Source of the DNA: Aureimonas mangrovi
Lineage (GTDB): Bacteria; Pseudomonadota; Alphaproteobacteria; Rhizobiales; Rhizobiaceae
Length of the DNA: 64,000 bases
Assembly (NCBI RefSeq): GCF_014058705.1
Contig: NZ_CP059692.1
Span: 1,493,001 to 1,557,000 of the forward strand
Direction: 5' to 3'
The notes below the pieces were generated by a model, which worked only from the letters and a program-made list of their open reading frames with translations, was not told where the DNA came from and searched no databases. Below, one piece after another: positions 55,233 to 64,000 of the stretch (its first letter is position 1; each line of letters opens with the position of its first letter). Both the position numbers and the translations under genes were made by a program.

Positions 55233-57506
55233 ATGTCGTTCCGCAAGGAAAAGCTGACCAAGCCTATCTATCGCTGGGCCAAGGGCGTCCTGCCCTCGAT
55301 CTCGGAGACCGAGGCGAAGGCGATCGACGCGGGAACGGTCTGGTGGGACGGCGAGCTGTTCTCCGGCTCGCCGGATTGGGACAAGCTCCTGGCGATGCCG
55401 CCGGCCAAGCTGACGCCGGAAGAGCAGGCCTTCCTCGACGGACCGGTCGAGGATCTGTGCGCGATGATCGACGACTGGAAGATCGCGCACGAAGACCATG
55501 ACCTCCCGCCGCAGGTGTGGGCCTTCCTGAAGGAGAAGAAGTTCTTCGGGATGATCATACCGAAGGAGTATGGCGGGCTCGGCTTCTCCAACACCGCTCA
55601 TTCGGAGGTCGTGCGCAAAGTCTCCTCCGCCAGCGTAGCGGCCGGCGTCACCGTCATGGTGCCCAACTCGCTCGGACCGGGCGAACTGATGTTGCATTTC
55701 GGCACGCAGGAGCAGCGGGACTATTGGCTGCCCCGCCTTGCGGACGGGCGCGAAATTCCGTGCTTCGGCCTGACCTCGCCTGAGGCGGGCTCGGATGCGG
55801 CCGCGATGATCGATACGGGCATCGTCGAGCATGGCGAGTTCGAGGGCGAGCGTGTCCTCGGCATCCGGCTGAATTTCGAGAAGCGCTACATCACGCTCGG
55901 GCCCGTCGCCACCGTGATGGGCCTCGCCTTCAAGATGCGAGACCCGGACAACCATCTCGGGCGGGGCGAGGATCTCGGCATCACCGTGGCGCTGATCCCG
56001 GTCGACACGGCGGGCGTCACGACGGGTGACCGACACGTTCCGCTCTCCACCTACTTCCAGAACGGCCCCCTCCACGGGTGCGACGTCTTCGTGCCGATGT
56101 CCTCGATCCTCGGCGGCGAGGAGCAGATCGGCGAGGGATGGACGATGCTGATGACGGCGCTCGCTGCGGGGCGCGGCATCTCTCTGCCTTCGCAGTCGGC
56201 GGCAGCCTGCGCGATGGCCGCGCGCGTCTCCGGCGCCTATGCCCGCGTGCGCACGCAGTTCAACCTGCCCATCGGCATGTTCGAGGGCATCCAGGAGCCT
56301 CTCGCCGAGATCGCGGCCAACGCTTATCAGGTGGATGCGGCCCGTCGGTTGACCGTCGCGGCGCTCGACGAAGGGCATCGCCCGTCCGTCGTCTCGGCGA
56401 TCATGAAGTACAACGCCACGACGCGGATGCGCGAGACGATCACACTTGCGATGGACATCCACGGCGGGAAGGGCATCATCGACGGGCCGAAGAACTATCT
56501 CGGCGCGCAGTACAAGTCCGTGCCGATCGGCATCACGGTCGAGGGCGCCAACATCCTCACCCGTTCGCTGATGATCTTCGGGCAGGGGGCGATCCGCGCG
56601 CATCCCTTCATGCTGAAGGAGATGAAGGCGCTCACCGAGGAGGACCGCGAGAAGGGCCTCGATGCATTCGATACCCATTTCTGGGCCCATGTCGGTCATT
56701 CGGCGAAGAACGCGGGGCGCGCCTGGCTGCGCGGGTGGACAGGTGGGCTTGCCGGCCCCGCACCGCACAAGGCGGCCTTCACCAGCCACTGGCGCCAGCT
56801 TTCGCGCTTCTCGGCTGCATTCGCGCTTCTCTCCGACCTTGCGCTCCTGACTCTCGGCGGCGCTCTCAAGCGCCGGGAGATGATCTCCGCGCGGCTCGGC
56901 GACATCCTCTCCGAGATGTATTTGCTCGCCGCGACGCTGAAACGCTTCGAGGTCGAGGGGCGGCCGGAGGTCGATCGACCGATCGTTGAGTATCTGATGA
57001 TCCGCGGGTCCAACCGCATCGGCGCGGCCTTCGAGGGCGTGCTGCAGAACCTGCCGGCGCGCTGGGCTTCGGTCGTCACCCGCCTGATCGCTTTCCCGCT
57101 CGGCGTGCCTAACCGGGCCATGGCCGACGAACTGGTCACGGAAGTCGCGGGGATCCTGATGCGCCCGGCCGCACAGCGCGACCGCCTCACGCCGGACCTC
57201 TACCTCGGCACCCGCCATGAGGAGCACCCGATCCGCGACCTGGAAGCCGCCTTCGACCTCGTGACGCGCGCCGCACCGGCCGCCAAGAAAATGCGCGAAG
57301 CGAAGTTGCGCGATCGCGACAAGGCGCTGGAGGGCAAGATCATCACGGCCGAGGACGCGGCGCTTCTGGCCGAAGCGGAAGCCGCCGTGGCCAGAGTGGT
57401 CGCCGTCGACGCCTTCCCGGCCGAGGACGTCTCTCCGCTTGCCGCTCAGCATCGCCGCGACAAGGAGCCTGCCCGGAGTGAAACGCGCGCGGAGGCCGCC
57501 GAATGA
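55233..57506 (+). CDS. fadE: FadE-type acyl-CoA dehydrogenase
   Basis: Catalyses the first step of beta-oxidation (alpha-beta dehydrogenation of acyl-CoA). The 757-residue protein is the large FadE form: N-terminal leader, FGMIIPKEYGGLGFSN and CFGLTSPEAGSDAAAM (FAD/substrate region), MKYNATTRMRETI, the C-terminal glutamate in VEGANILTRSL, and an extra C-terminal domain (about 510-757) absent from short acyl-CoA dehydrogenases. The start at 55233 follows GGGAGAG at a 5-base spacer. The stop overlaps the thiolase ATG (ATGA). Confidence 0.94.
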   Translation: MSFRKEKLTKPIYRWAKGVLPSISETEAKAIDAGTVWWDGELFSGSPDWDKLLAMPPAKLTPEEQAFLDGPVEDLCAMIDDWKIAHEDHDLPPQVWAFLKEKKFFGMIIPKEYGGLGFSNTAHSEVVRKVSSASVAAGVTVMVPNSLGPGELMLHFGTQEQRDYWLPRLADGREIPCFGLTSPEAGSDAAAMIDTGIVEHGEFEGERVLGIRLNFEKRYITLGPVATVMGLAFKMRDPDNHLGRGEDLGITVALIPVDTAGVTTGDRHVPLSTYFQNGPLHGCDVFVPMSSILGGEEQIGEGWTMLMTALAAGRGISLPSQSAAACAMAARVSGAYARVRTQFNLPIGMFEGIQEPLAEIAANAYQVDAARRLTVAALDEGHRPSVVSAIMKYNATTRMRETITLAMDIHGGKGIIDGPKNYLGAQYKSVPIGITVEGANILTRSLMIFGQGAIRAHPFMLKEMKALTEEDREKGLDAFDTHFWAHVGHSAKNAGRAWLRGWTGGLAGPAPHKAAFTSHWRQLSRFSAAFALLSDLALLTLGGALKRREMISARLGDILSEMYLLAATLKRFEVEGRPEVDRPIVEYLMIRGSNRIGAAFEGVLQNLPARWASVVTRLIAFPLGVPNRAMADELVTEVAGILMRPAAQRDRLTPDLYLGTRHEEHPIRDLEAAFDLVTRAAPAAKKMREAKLRDRDKALEGKIITAEDAALLAEAEAAVARVVAVDAFPAEDVSPLAAQHRRDKEPARSETRAEAAE

Positions 57507-58786
57507 GCCGCCCTGTCTATATCGTCGACGGCGCTCGCACGCCCTTCATCAAAGCGCGCGGCAAGCCGGGGCCCTTCAGCCCGGTCGACCTCGCGGTCCA
57601 GTGCGGGCGCCCGCTGCTTCTGCGGCAGGACTTCTCGCCCGAGTTGGTGGACCTTGTGATCCTCGGCTGCGTCAACGTCGTTGCCGACGAGATGAACCCG
57701 GCGCGCGTTGCGGCTCTGCGCCTCGGCCTGCGACCCGAGATCTCGGCCTTCACGGTGCAGATCAACTGCGGCTCCGGCATGCAGTCGATCGACACCGGCT
57801 TCCGGGCCATCGAGGACGGCACTGCCGAGATTGTTCTAGCAGGCGGGACGGAAGCGCTCAGTCACTCGCCGCTGGTCCTGCGCCGCGGCGCCGTCGAGTG
57901 GTTCGCGCGGCTGAACGGCGCGCGCTCGGCGACCGATCGGCTGAAGGCCGCGGCGAGTTGGCGGCCTGATTTCCTCAAGCCCGTGATCGGGCTGGAGCGC
58001 GGGCTGACCGACCCGATCACCGATCTCAACATGGGCCAGACGGCGGAGAAGATCGCGCACCTCTTCGACGTCTCGCGCGAAGAGGGCGATGCCTACGCGG
58101 TGGAAAGCCATCGGCGTCTGGCGAGCGCACAGGCGGAAGGGCGGCTTGCCGGCGAACTCCTGCCGGCTTTCGCGCGCGACGGGCAGGTCTTTGACCACGA
58201 TGACGGCGTGCGGCCTGACTCAAGCATCGAATCACTGTCCCGGCTCAAGCCGGTGTTCGAAAAGCCTTATGGGCGGGTGACGGCGGGCAATGCCTCGCAG
58301 ATCACCGACGGCGCGTCGTGGACGATCCTCGCCTCCGAAGCCGCCGTCGAACAGCATGGGCTGACGCCGCTCGCGCGGATCGTGGATTCGCACTGGGCGG
58401 GCCTCGACCCTTCGATCATGGGGCTTGGCCCGGTCGTCTCGATGATGCCGATCCTCCAGCGCCGCGCAATCTCGCTCGACGAGATCGATCTGTTCGAGCT
58501 CAACGAGGCTTTCGCGGTGCAGGTGCTCTCCTGCCTCCGTGCGCTCGAGGACGAGACCGTCTGCCGCGAGGTTCTCGGGCTGGACGGGCCAGCCGGCACG
58601 ATCCCTCATGACAAGCTGAACGTCGACGGCGGCGCCATCGCTCTCGGCCATCCGGTCGGAACGAGCGGCAACCGCATTACCCTGCATCTGGCGAACGCCA
58701 TGCGTGCGCGGGGCGTCAAACGGGGCATCGCAACCGAGTGCATCGGCGGCGGGCTCGGCGGCGCCATGCTTCTGGAGGCCGCATGA
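57503..58786 (+). CDS. Acetyl-CoA C-acyltransferase (FadA/FadI-type thiolase)
   Basis: Cleaves 3-ketoacyl-CoA in the last step of beta-oxidation. The 427-residue thiolase has the nucleophile Cys89 in QINCGSGMQS, the NEAFAVQ motif (C-terminal histidine/asparagine region), GGAIALGHPVGTSG and the second catalytic cysteine in ECIGGGLGGA. Both junctions, to fadE and to the next gene, are ATGA overlaps, so three enzymes of one spiral are made in a coupled set. All active-site residues are present. Confidence 0.94.
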   Translation: MSRPVYIVDGARTPFIKARGKPGPFSPVDLAVQCGRPLLLRQDFSPELVDLVILGCVNVVADEMNPARVAALRLGLRPEISAFTVQINCGSGMQSIDTGFRAIEDGTAEIVLAGGTEALSHSPLVLRRGAVEWFARLNGARSATDRLKAAASWRPDFLKPVIGLERGLTDPITDLNMGQTAEKIAHLFDVSREEGDAYAVESHRRLASAQAEGRLAGELLPAFARDGQVFDHDDGVRPDSSIESLSRLKPVFEKPYGRVTAGNASQITDGASWTILASEAAVEQHGLTPLARIVDSHWAGLDPSIMGLGPVVSMMPILQRRAISLDEIDLFELNEAFAVQVLSCLRALEDETVCREVLGLDGPAGTIPHDKLNVDGGAIALGHPVGTSGNRITLHLANAMRARGVKRGIATECIGGGLGGAMLLEAA

Positions 58787-60978
58787 CCATGATGGACGAC
58801 GCGCGAAACCCATCCCTCGACGGAGATCGCCCGATGCGCTCCATGCTGGACGCCCTTTCTGACCGCGTCATCGAACTGGGCGCTGCGGCGACTGCCGAGC
58901 CCGAAGGCAACTGGCGCTATGGCGTCGACGCCTCAGACGTCGCCTGGCTGGTGCTCGACCGGCCGGGCAAGGGCGTCAACACGATCGACCGCAGCGTGCT
59001 GGAAGAGCTCGACGGGCTCCTGGCGCGCCTCGAGGCGGCGCGACCGAAGGCAGTCGTGCTGCGCTCTGCCAAGCGTGCGGGTTTTGCGGCGGGCGCCGAC
59101 ATCAACCAGTTCGTCGGCGCGTCGACGATCGAGATCGCAGCGATGCTGCGCGAGGGGCACGGCGTTCTCGACCGGCTCGCGGCGCTTCCGATGCCGGCGA
59201 TCGCGGTGATCCACGGGCATTGCCTCGGCGGCGGGCTCGAACTCGCGCTCGCCTGCCGACACCGCATCGCCGTGCCGGGCGCGAGCCTTGGTTTTCCCGA
59301 AGTGATGCTCGGCCTGCATCCGGGCCTTGGCGGCACGTTCCGCGCCACCGAGATCGCCGATCCTGTCGAGGCGATGACGATGATGCTCACGGGCAAGACC
59401 GTGCGCGATCGCAAGGCGAAGGCGATCGGCCTCGTCGACGAGATCGTGGAAGAGCGTCATGTCGCTGCCGCCGTTCGCTCCGGCTCGCTGCGTTCGGCCG
59501 GCGGCGGGCTCAAGGCCAAGGCCTTCGCGCTTCGCCCCGCCCGGGCTTATGCCGCCAGCCAGATGCGCCGCAGCGCCGAGGAGAAGGCGCCGAAGCGGCA
59601 CTACCCCGCGCCCTACCGCCTGATCGACAGTTGGGAGGCCCATGGCGGCAACGCGAAGGCGATGCGCGAGGCGGAGATGAAGAGCTTCGCCGAACTGGTG
59701 GAGACGGACACGGCACGCAATCTCGTGCGCGTGTTCTTCCTGCGCGAGGCAATGCGTGGCCTGCGTGAGGGCTCCTCGGCCATCTCGCATGTCCACGTCA
59801 TCGGCGCCGGCGCGATGGGCGGCGACATTGCGGCCTGGGCGGCGCGCGAAGGCTTCCGCGTGACGCTCGCCGACATCGCCCCAGCCTCTATCGGGGGCGC
59901 GATGAAGCGTGCGACGGCCATGCTCGAGGCGACGCTCAAGGACCCGTTGAAGGTGCGCGACGCGCTCGACCGGTTGATGCCGGACCTCGATGGCAACGGC
60001 GTGCGCCATGCTGATCTCGTGATCGAGGCCGCGCCCGAGAAGCTCGACCTCAAGCGCCGCCTCTATGCAGAAGTGGAGTCGAAACTGAAGGTTGGCGCGC
60101 TTCTTTCGACCAACACTTCGGCGCTCCCGCTGGAGCAGCTCGCTGAAGGGCTGAAAGACCCGTCGCGCTTCGTCGGCCTTCACTTCTTCAATCCCGTCTC
60201 GCGCATGCAGCTCGTCGAGATCGTGCGGCACGAGAAGACGGGCAGCGAGACGCTGCGGCGGGCCACGGCCTTCGCGGTCGAGCTTTCGCGCCTGCCGGCG
60301 CCCGTCACCTCCGCGCCGGGCTTTCTCGTGAACCGTGCGTTGACGCCATACATGGCCGAGGCGCTGATCATGGTCGACGAGGGTATTCCGAAGGAGCGGA
60401 TCGACGCGGTGGCCGAAGAGTTCGGCATGCCGATGGGGCCGGTGGAACTCACCGATCAGGTCGGGCTCGACATCGCGCTCGATGTCTCGTCCTCGTTGCG
60501 CGAGCGGCTGGACCGGCCGTTCCCCGAGACGCCGGAATGGCTGGTGCGCATGGTCGAGCAGGGCCGGCTCGGCCGCAAGACCGGCGGCGGCCTCTACGAC
60601 TACGAGGACGGCAAGCCGAAGAAGGCCAAGGTGGAGCCGGCCGGCGAGAGTTCGCCCTCCGACGCAGACATCCTCGACCGCCTGCTCCTTCCGATGCTCG
60701 ACGCACTGGTCTCGAGCCTTCGAGAGGGCGTTGTCGCCGACGAGAAGATCGCCGACGGCGCGATGATCTTCGGCACGGGCTTTGCGCCCTTCCGTGGCGG
60801 ACCGCTCCACTACGCTCGCCAGCGCGGCATCGGAAAGATTGTCGACCGGATGCGGACGCTGGAGGCGAAGCATGGGCCGCGCTTCCGCCCGGACGATGGC
60901 TGGCACGCGCTGGGCGATTCGGCCGAGGGCGACGATCGCCGGCCGCAGGAGCAAGCGCCGGCTGTTACCGTCGATTGA
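58783..60978 (+). CDS. Bifunctional enoyl-CoA hydratase / 3-hydroxyacyl-CoA dehydrogenase (FadB/FadJ-type)
   Basis: A 731-residue fusion for the two middle steps of beta-oxidation. The N-terminal crotonase domain shows GGGLELALACRH and FPEVMLGLHPGLGG, keeping both catalytic glutamates. The dehydrogenase domain begins with the NAD motif VIGAGAMGGDIAAW and has the catalytic HFFNPVSRMQLVEIV. Two C-terminal helical domains complete it. The start at 58783 overlaps the thiolase stop and follows GGAGG. It should form a complex with the thiolase, as in FadBA and FadIJ. Confidence 0.95.
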   Translation: MTMMDDARNPSLDGDRPMRSMLDALSDRVIELGAAATAEPEGNWRYGVDASDVAWLVLDRPGKGVNTIDRSVLEELDGLLARLEAARPKAVVLRSAKRAGFAAGADINQFVGASTIEIAAMLREGHGVLDRLAALPMPAIAVIHGHCLGGGLELALACRHRIAVPGASLGFPEVMLGLHPGLGGTFRATEIADPVEAMTMMLTGKTVRDRKAKAIGLVDEIVEERHVAAAVRSGSLRSAGGGLKAKAFALRPARAYAASQMRRSAEEKAPKRHYPAPYRLIDSWEAHGGNAKAMREAEMKSFAELVETDTARNLVRVFFLREAMRGLREGSSAISHVHVIGAGAMGGDIAAWAAREGFRVTLADIAPASIGGAMKRATAMLEATLKDPLKVRDALDRLMPDLDGNGVRHADLVIEAAPEKLDLKRRLYAEVESKLKVGALLSTNTSALPLEQLAEGLKDPSRFVGLHFFNPVSRMQLVEIVRHEKTGSETLRRATAFAVELSRLPAPVTSAPGFLVNRALTPYMAEALIMVDEGIPKERIDAVAEEFGMPMGPVELTDQVGLDIALDVSSSLRERLDRPFPETPEWLVRMVEQGRLGRKTGGGLYDYEDGKPKKAKVEPAGESSPSDADILDRLLLPMLDALVSSLREGVVADEKIADGAMIFGTGFAPFRGGPLHYARQRGIGKIVDRMRTLEAKHGPRFRPDDGWHALGDSAEGDDRRPQEQAPAVTVD

Positions 60979-60990
60979 CGTTTACGTACG
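60975..60990. promoter_or_regulatory. ACGT-TT-ACGT site in front of the second acyl-CoA dehydrogenase
   Basis: TTGACGTTTACGTACG, with the symmetric core ACGT-TT-ACGT at 60978-60987, 43 bases before the next start. It overlaps the stop codon of the bifunctional enzyme gene. It matches the form of the site at 55195-55211 (same ACGT arms and spacing). Confidence 0.45.
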
Positions 60991-61030
60991 GTGGCGATAG
61001 CCCTCGTTCAGAGTTCGGGGAGGAACATGC

Positions 61031-62821
61031 ATGTACAAGGCACCCGTCGGTGAGATCGGCTTTGCGCTGAACAAGGTCGCGGGGCTCGAGGCCGCGATCG
61101 AGCAGGGGCTGCACGGCGAACTGACGCCTGACCTCGTCGATGCCATCCTTGAGGAGGCCGGGCGCTTCTCGGCGGAGGAGATCGCCCCGCTCGCCGCCAT
61201 TGGTGACACGCAAGGGGCGCGGCGCGAGAACGGCACGGTGCGCACGCCGGACGGATGGCCGGCGCTTTACACGCGCTGGCGCGAGGCCGGCTGGAACGCG
61301 CTGACCGGCCCCGAAGATCACGGCGGGCAGGGCCTGCCCACCGCGCTTTCGGCGGCGGTCACGGAGATGTGGAACGGCGCCTCTATGGCTTTCGCCATCG
61401 GCCCGACGCTGACGATCGGTGCGGTCGACGCGCTGGAGAAGCACGGCAGCGAGTATCTCCGGAAGACCTATCTGGACAAGCTCGTCTCGGGCGAGTGGAT
61501 GGGAACGATGAACCTGACGGAGCCGCAGGCGGGGTCGGATCTTTCAGGCCTGCGCACGCGCGCCGAACGCCGCGACGACGGCACCTACCGGATCTTCGGC
61601 CAGAAGATCTTCATCACCTATGGCGACCACGACTGGACGGAGAACATCGTTCACCTCGTCCTCGCGCGGCTTCCGGATGCGCCTGCCGGCGTTAAGGGCA
61701 TTTCGCTTTTCCTCGTGCCGAAGTTCCTCGTCGAGGGCGACGGCACGCTCGGGCCGCGCAACGACGTTCTGTGCCACTCGATCGAGCACAAGCTCGGCAT
61801 CCACGGTTCGCCGACCTGCACGATGATCTACGGAGACGGTGCCGGCGAGACGGGAGAGGCGGGTGCGATCGGCTGGCTGGTCGGCGAGGAGAACAAGGGC
61901 CTCGCCTGCATGTTCACGATGATGAACTCGGCGCGGCTCTATGTCGGCCTGCAGGGGCTCGGCGTCGCGGAAGCTGCGTTCCAGAAGGCCTTGGCCTACG
62001 CGCAGGAGCGCCGCCAGGGCCGTTCGACGCTGCTCGCGAAGTCTCCTGAACCCTCGCAGGGCGCTTCGCCCATCGTGGAGCATCCGGACGTCGCGCGCAT
62101 GCTCTTGACGATGAAGGCGCTGACAAGCTCGGCCCGCGCTATCGCCTATGCCTGCGGCCACGCGATCGATCTCGGACGCATCCACGAGGGAGATGAGGCG
62201 CGGCGCTGGCAGGAGCGGGCCAGCCTTCTCACCCCGCTCGCCAAGGCCTTTCCGACCGATGTCGGCGTGGAAGTCGCATCCCTCGGCGTGCAGGTCCACG
62301 GCGGCATGGGCTTCATCGAGGAGACGGGGGCCGCGCGCCTCCTGCGGGACGCACGCATCGCGCCGATCTACGAGGGCACCAACGGCATCCAGGCGATTGA
62401 CCTCGTTACCCGCAAGCTGCCGCTTTCGGGCGGCGCCGCGGTCGCTGCCTATATCGACGAGCTCGCCGCGGTGGTGAACGATCTTCGCGGCTCGAACCGC
62501 GATGGCCTCGGCATGACCGCCGACCGGCTCGCCGACGCCCTCGACGATCTGCGCGAGACGACGGACTTCCTCCTTGCCGCTCTCAAGGATGGTCGTACCG
62601 ATGAGGCGCTTTCGGGCGCTACCGCCTATCTGCGTCTCTTCTCGCTGACGGCCGGTGCCTCCTATCTCGCACGCGGCGCGCTGATCGACAGCGATGGCGA
62701 GGCCCGCATGGCGCTCGCACGCTTCGCGGCGGAGAACCTCCTGCCTGAGGTCGGCGCCCTCAAGCGGCAGGTGCTGGAGGGCGCGGCCTCGCTGGAAGCT
62801 GCGCGCGCCGCACTGAACTGA
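61031..62821 (+). CDS. DmdC-like acyl-CoA dehydrogenase
   Basis: A 596-residue flavoprotein that begins with MYKAPVGEIGFALNKV, a start typical of the DmdC/long acyl-CoA dehydrogenase branch. It has MNLTEPQAGSDLSGL, KIFITYGDHD, the catalytic-type glutamate in YEGTNGIQAIDLV and an extra C-terminal domain. DmdC proper acts on methylmercaptopropionyl-CoA, but many homologues oxidise ordinary acyl-CoA, and no other dmd genes are here, so a general role is more likely. The gene follows an ACGT-type operator and is separated from the next gene by 16 bases. Confidence 0.92.
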   Translation: MYKAPVGEIGFALNKVAGLEAAIEQGLHGELTPDLVDAILEEAGRFSAEEIAPLAAIGDTQGARRENGTVRTPDGWPALYTRWREAGWNALTGPEDHGGQGLPTALSAAVTEMWNGASMAFAIGPTLTIGAVDALEKHGSEYLRKTYLDKLVSGEWMGTMNLTEPQAGSDLSGLRTRAERRDDGTYRIFGQKIFITYGDHDWTENIVHLVLARLPDAPAGVKGISLFLVPKFLVEGDGTLGPRNDVLCHSIEHKLGIHGSPTCTMIYGDGAGETGEAGAIGWLVGEENKGLACMFTMMNSARLYVGLQGLGVAEAAFQKALAYAQERRQGRSTLLAKSPEPSQGASPIVEHPDVARMLLTMKALTSSARAIAYACGHAIDLGRIHEGDEARRWQERASLLTPLAKAFPTDVGVEVASLGVQVHGGMGFIEETGAARLLRDARIAPIYEGTNGIQAIDLVTRKLPLSGGAAVAAYIDELAAVVNDLRGSNRDGLGMTADRLADALDDLRETTDFLLAALKDGRTDEALSGATAYLRLFSLTAGASYLARGALIDSDGEARMALARFAAENLLPEVGALKRQVLEGAASLEAARAALN

Positions 62822-62837
62822 GCGTGAGAGGGGGAAT

Positions 62838-63587
62838 ATGACCGACACGATCAAGACCGCGATCGCTGATGGCGTGATGACCATCGCGCTCGACCGGCCG
62901 GAGAAGAAGAACGCGCTCGACCAGGCCATGTATGGCAAGCTCGTCTCAGCTTTCGAGGAAGCCGCGTGCGAGGACGCTGTGCGGGTCGTCCTCGTCAAGG
63001 GCGTGCCGGGTTCGTTCAGCGCGGGCAACGACATCAAGGACTTCGTGACGCGCGCCTCGGGGGGCGACGCCGGAGAGGAAACGGCCCGGTTCCTGCGCAT
63101 CCTCGCCGGCTTCAGGAAACCGCTCGTTGCCGCCGTCGACGGGCTCGCGATCGGCATCGGCACGACCATGCTGATGCATTTCGACCTCGTCTATTCGAGC
63201 CCGGCTTCGCTCTTCCGCACGCCCTTCCTCGACCTTGGGCTGGTGCCCGAGGCCGGTTCCAGCCTGATCGCGCCGCGCCTGATGGGGCACACGCAGGCCT
63301 TCGCCCTGCTCGTGGCGGGCGAGCCTTTCAATGCCGAACGCGCCACGCGGGCCAACATCGTGACCGAGATCGTCGCGGCCGATGCGCTCGAAGCCCATGC
63401 TCTGAAGGCCGCGGCGTCGCTGGCGGCGAAGCCGCCGGAAGCGCTCCGCATCGCTCGCGCGCTGGTGCGCGGCGACGAGGCGGGCATTCTGGAGCGGATC
63501 GAAGTCGAGATTCGACATTTCGCCGAGCGCCTGCGTTCGACGGAAGCGCGCGAGGCCTTCACCGCCTTCATGAACCGCAGTCGCTAG
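62838..63587 (+). CDS. Enoyl-CoA hydratase/isomerase family protein
   Basis: A 249-residue crotonase-fold enzyme. The oxyanion-hole segments are SFSAGNDIKDF and AVDGLAIGIGTTM, and a glutamate is present in LVPEAGSS. At the position of the other hydratase glutamate (GGG-x-E in classical hydratases) this protein has IGTTM, so one of the two catalytic acids is replaced. That pattern is more like enoyl-CoA isomerases than hydratases. Its stop overlaps the stop of the opposite gene by 4 bases. It is probably cotranscribed with the DmdC-like gene. Confidence 0.9.
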   Translation: MTDTIKTAIADGVMTIALDRPEKKNALDQAMYGKLVSAFEEAACEDAVRVVLVKGVPGSFSAGNDIKDFVTRASGGDAGEETARFLRILAGFRKPLVAAVDGLAIGIGTTMLMHFDLVYSSPASLFRTPFLDLGLVPEAGSSLIAPRLMGHTQAFALLVAGEPFNAERATRANIVTEIVAADALEAHALKAAASLAAKPPEALRIARALVRGDEAGILERIEVEIRHFAERLRSTEAREAFTAFMNRSR

Positions 63588-64000
63588 CGCGAGAAGAGCG
63601 CCACAGCCTCGACATGGTGCGACCAGAGGAACTGGTCGATCGGCGTCACCGAGAGGAGGGCGTAGCCGCCTTCGATGAGGATCGCCGCGTCGCGCGCGAG
63701 TGTCGTCGGATTGCAGGAAACCGCCGCGACCCGCTTCACCTTCGAGGCTGCAAGCTCGCGGGCCTGCGCCTCCGCGCCCGCGCGAGGCGGGTCGAAGACG
63801 ACCGCATCGAAGCGCGCCAGTTCCTTCGCGGTCATCGGGCGGCGGAAGAGGTCGCGGCGTTCGCTCGTTACCGGCTTCAGGCCCGGTGCGCCGCGACGTG
63901 CTTTATCGAGTGCCGCAAGGGCCGGCGCCTCGCCCTCGACCCCGTGAACGGCCGTGTGCCGCGCGAGACGCAGCGTGAACGTGCCGACGCCGCAGAAGAG
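63584..64000 (-). CDS. RNA m5U methyltransferase (TrmA/RlmC/RlmD family), C-terminal part
   Basis: The minus-strand gene runs off the right edge, so only the last 138 codons are present. They cover the SAM-binding motif LFCGVGTFTLRLAR, the catalytic DPPRAGA motif and the SCNPTTLARD segment with the nucleophilic cysteine, ending with the family tail SHHVEAVALFSR. These enzymes methylate uracil-5 in rRNA or tRNA. Which target this one has cannot be told without the N terminus, for example whether it carries a TRAM domain and iron-sulfur cysteines. Confidence 0.9.
   Translation of the reverse strand, partial: LFCGVGTFTLRLARHTAVHGVEGEAPALAALDKARRGAPGLKPVTSERRDLFRRPMTAKELARFDAVVFDPPRAGAEAQARELAASKVKRVAAVSCNPTTLARDAAILIEGGYALLSVTPIDQFLWSHHVEAVALFSR

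Overview
The window is GC-rich, densely packed chromosomal DNA from an alphaproteobacterium, most likely a member of the Hyphomicrobiales (Rhizobiales). The evidence is gene content: a BA14K-family protein, a DUF6101 protein, split ATP synthase b and b' subunits behind atpI-atpB-atpE, a Tim44-like inner-membrane protein, a very long UvrD, and the block polyprenyl synthetase / DUF2007 / tRNA methyltransferase / S49 peptidase / glyQ. A family-level guess (Aurantimonadaceae-like) is only an impression. I found no rRNA, tRNA, CRISPR array, insertion sequence, integrase or phage gene, so this reads as stable core chromosome and not as a genomic island.

Layout. 1-4.3 kb: 3' end of recN, a FAD monooxygenase and a long ligA. 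4.4-9 kb: a secreted YbjN-like protein, an AzlC/AzlD exporter pair, a Tim44-like protein, a Gfo/Idh oxidoreductase and a BA14K protein with a stress-type promoter. 9-17.5 kb: aminopeptidase P, a non-coding stretch with a dispersed repeat, PrmA and SCO1, a hexapeptide acetyltransferase coupled to a PhzF protein, a second Gfo/Idh protein, an AidB-like acyl-CoA dehydrogenase and a tiny lipoprotein. 17.5-31 kb: uvrD, a giant AsmA-family protein, gamma-glutamyltransferase, an orphan glycine-betaine-type binding protein, a YfgM-like membrane protein with der, and a SleB-type cell-wall hydrolase. 31-33.7 kb: the ATP synthase Fo operon. 33.9-41 kb (mostly minus strand): rnhB, a SplB-like radical SAM gene behind a perfect alphaproteobacterial SOS box, a small glycosyltransferase, moaB, ispE, a TPR protein and a polyprenyl diphosphate synthase. 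41-55 kb (mostly plus): DUF2007, tRNA methyltransferase, S49 peptidase, glyQ, a metallopeptidase, glyS, a GH25 lysozyme, Sua5, a D-2-hydroxyacid-type FAD dehydrogenase, DUF6101, ubiA and purD. 55-63.6 kb: a fatty-acid beta-oxidation cluster (FadE-type dehydrogenase, thiolase, bifunctional FadB/J, DmdC-like dehydrogenase, enoyl-CoA hydratase/isomerase family protein). The window ends in the 3' part of an RNA m5U methyltransferase gene.

How the parts relate. DNA maintenance genes (recN, ligA, uvrD, rnhB, the SOS-boxed radical SAM gene) are scattered. The beta-oxidation cluster is the most coherent pathway: fadE, thiolase and fadB overlap by ATGA junctions, and the two transcription units carry similar ACGT-N2-ACG(T) palindromes in front, consistent with one shared regulator. 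I do not see a wholly new multi-gene system. The items most worth following are regulatory: the SOS box on the radical SAM gene, the ACGT operators of the beta-oxidation units, a candidate general-stress promoter on the BA14K gene, the strong stem-loop between atpE and atpF', and two copies of a dispersed intergenic repeat.
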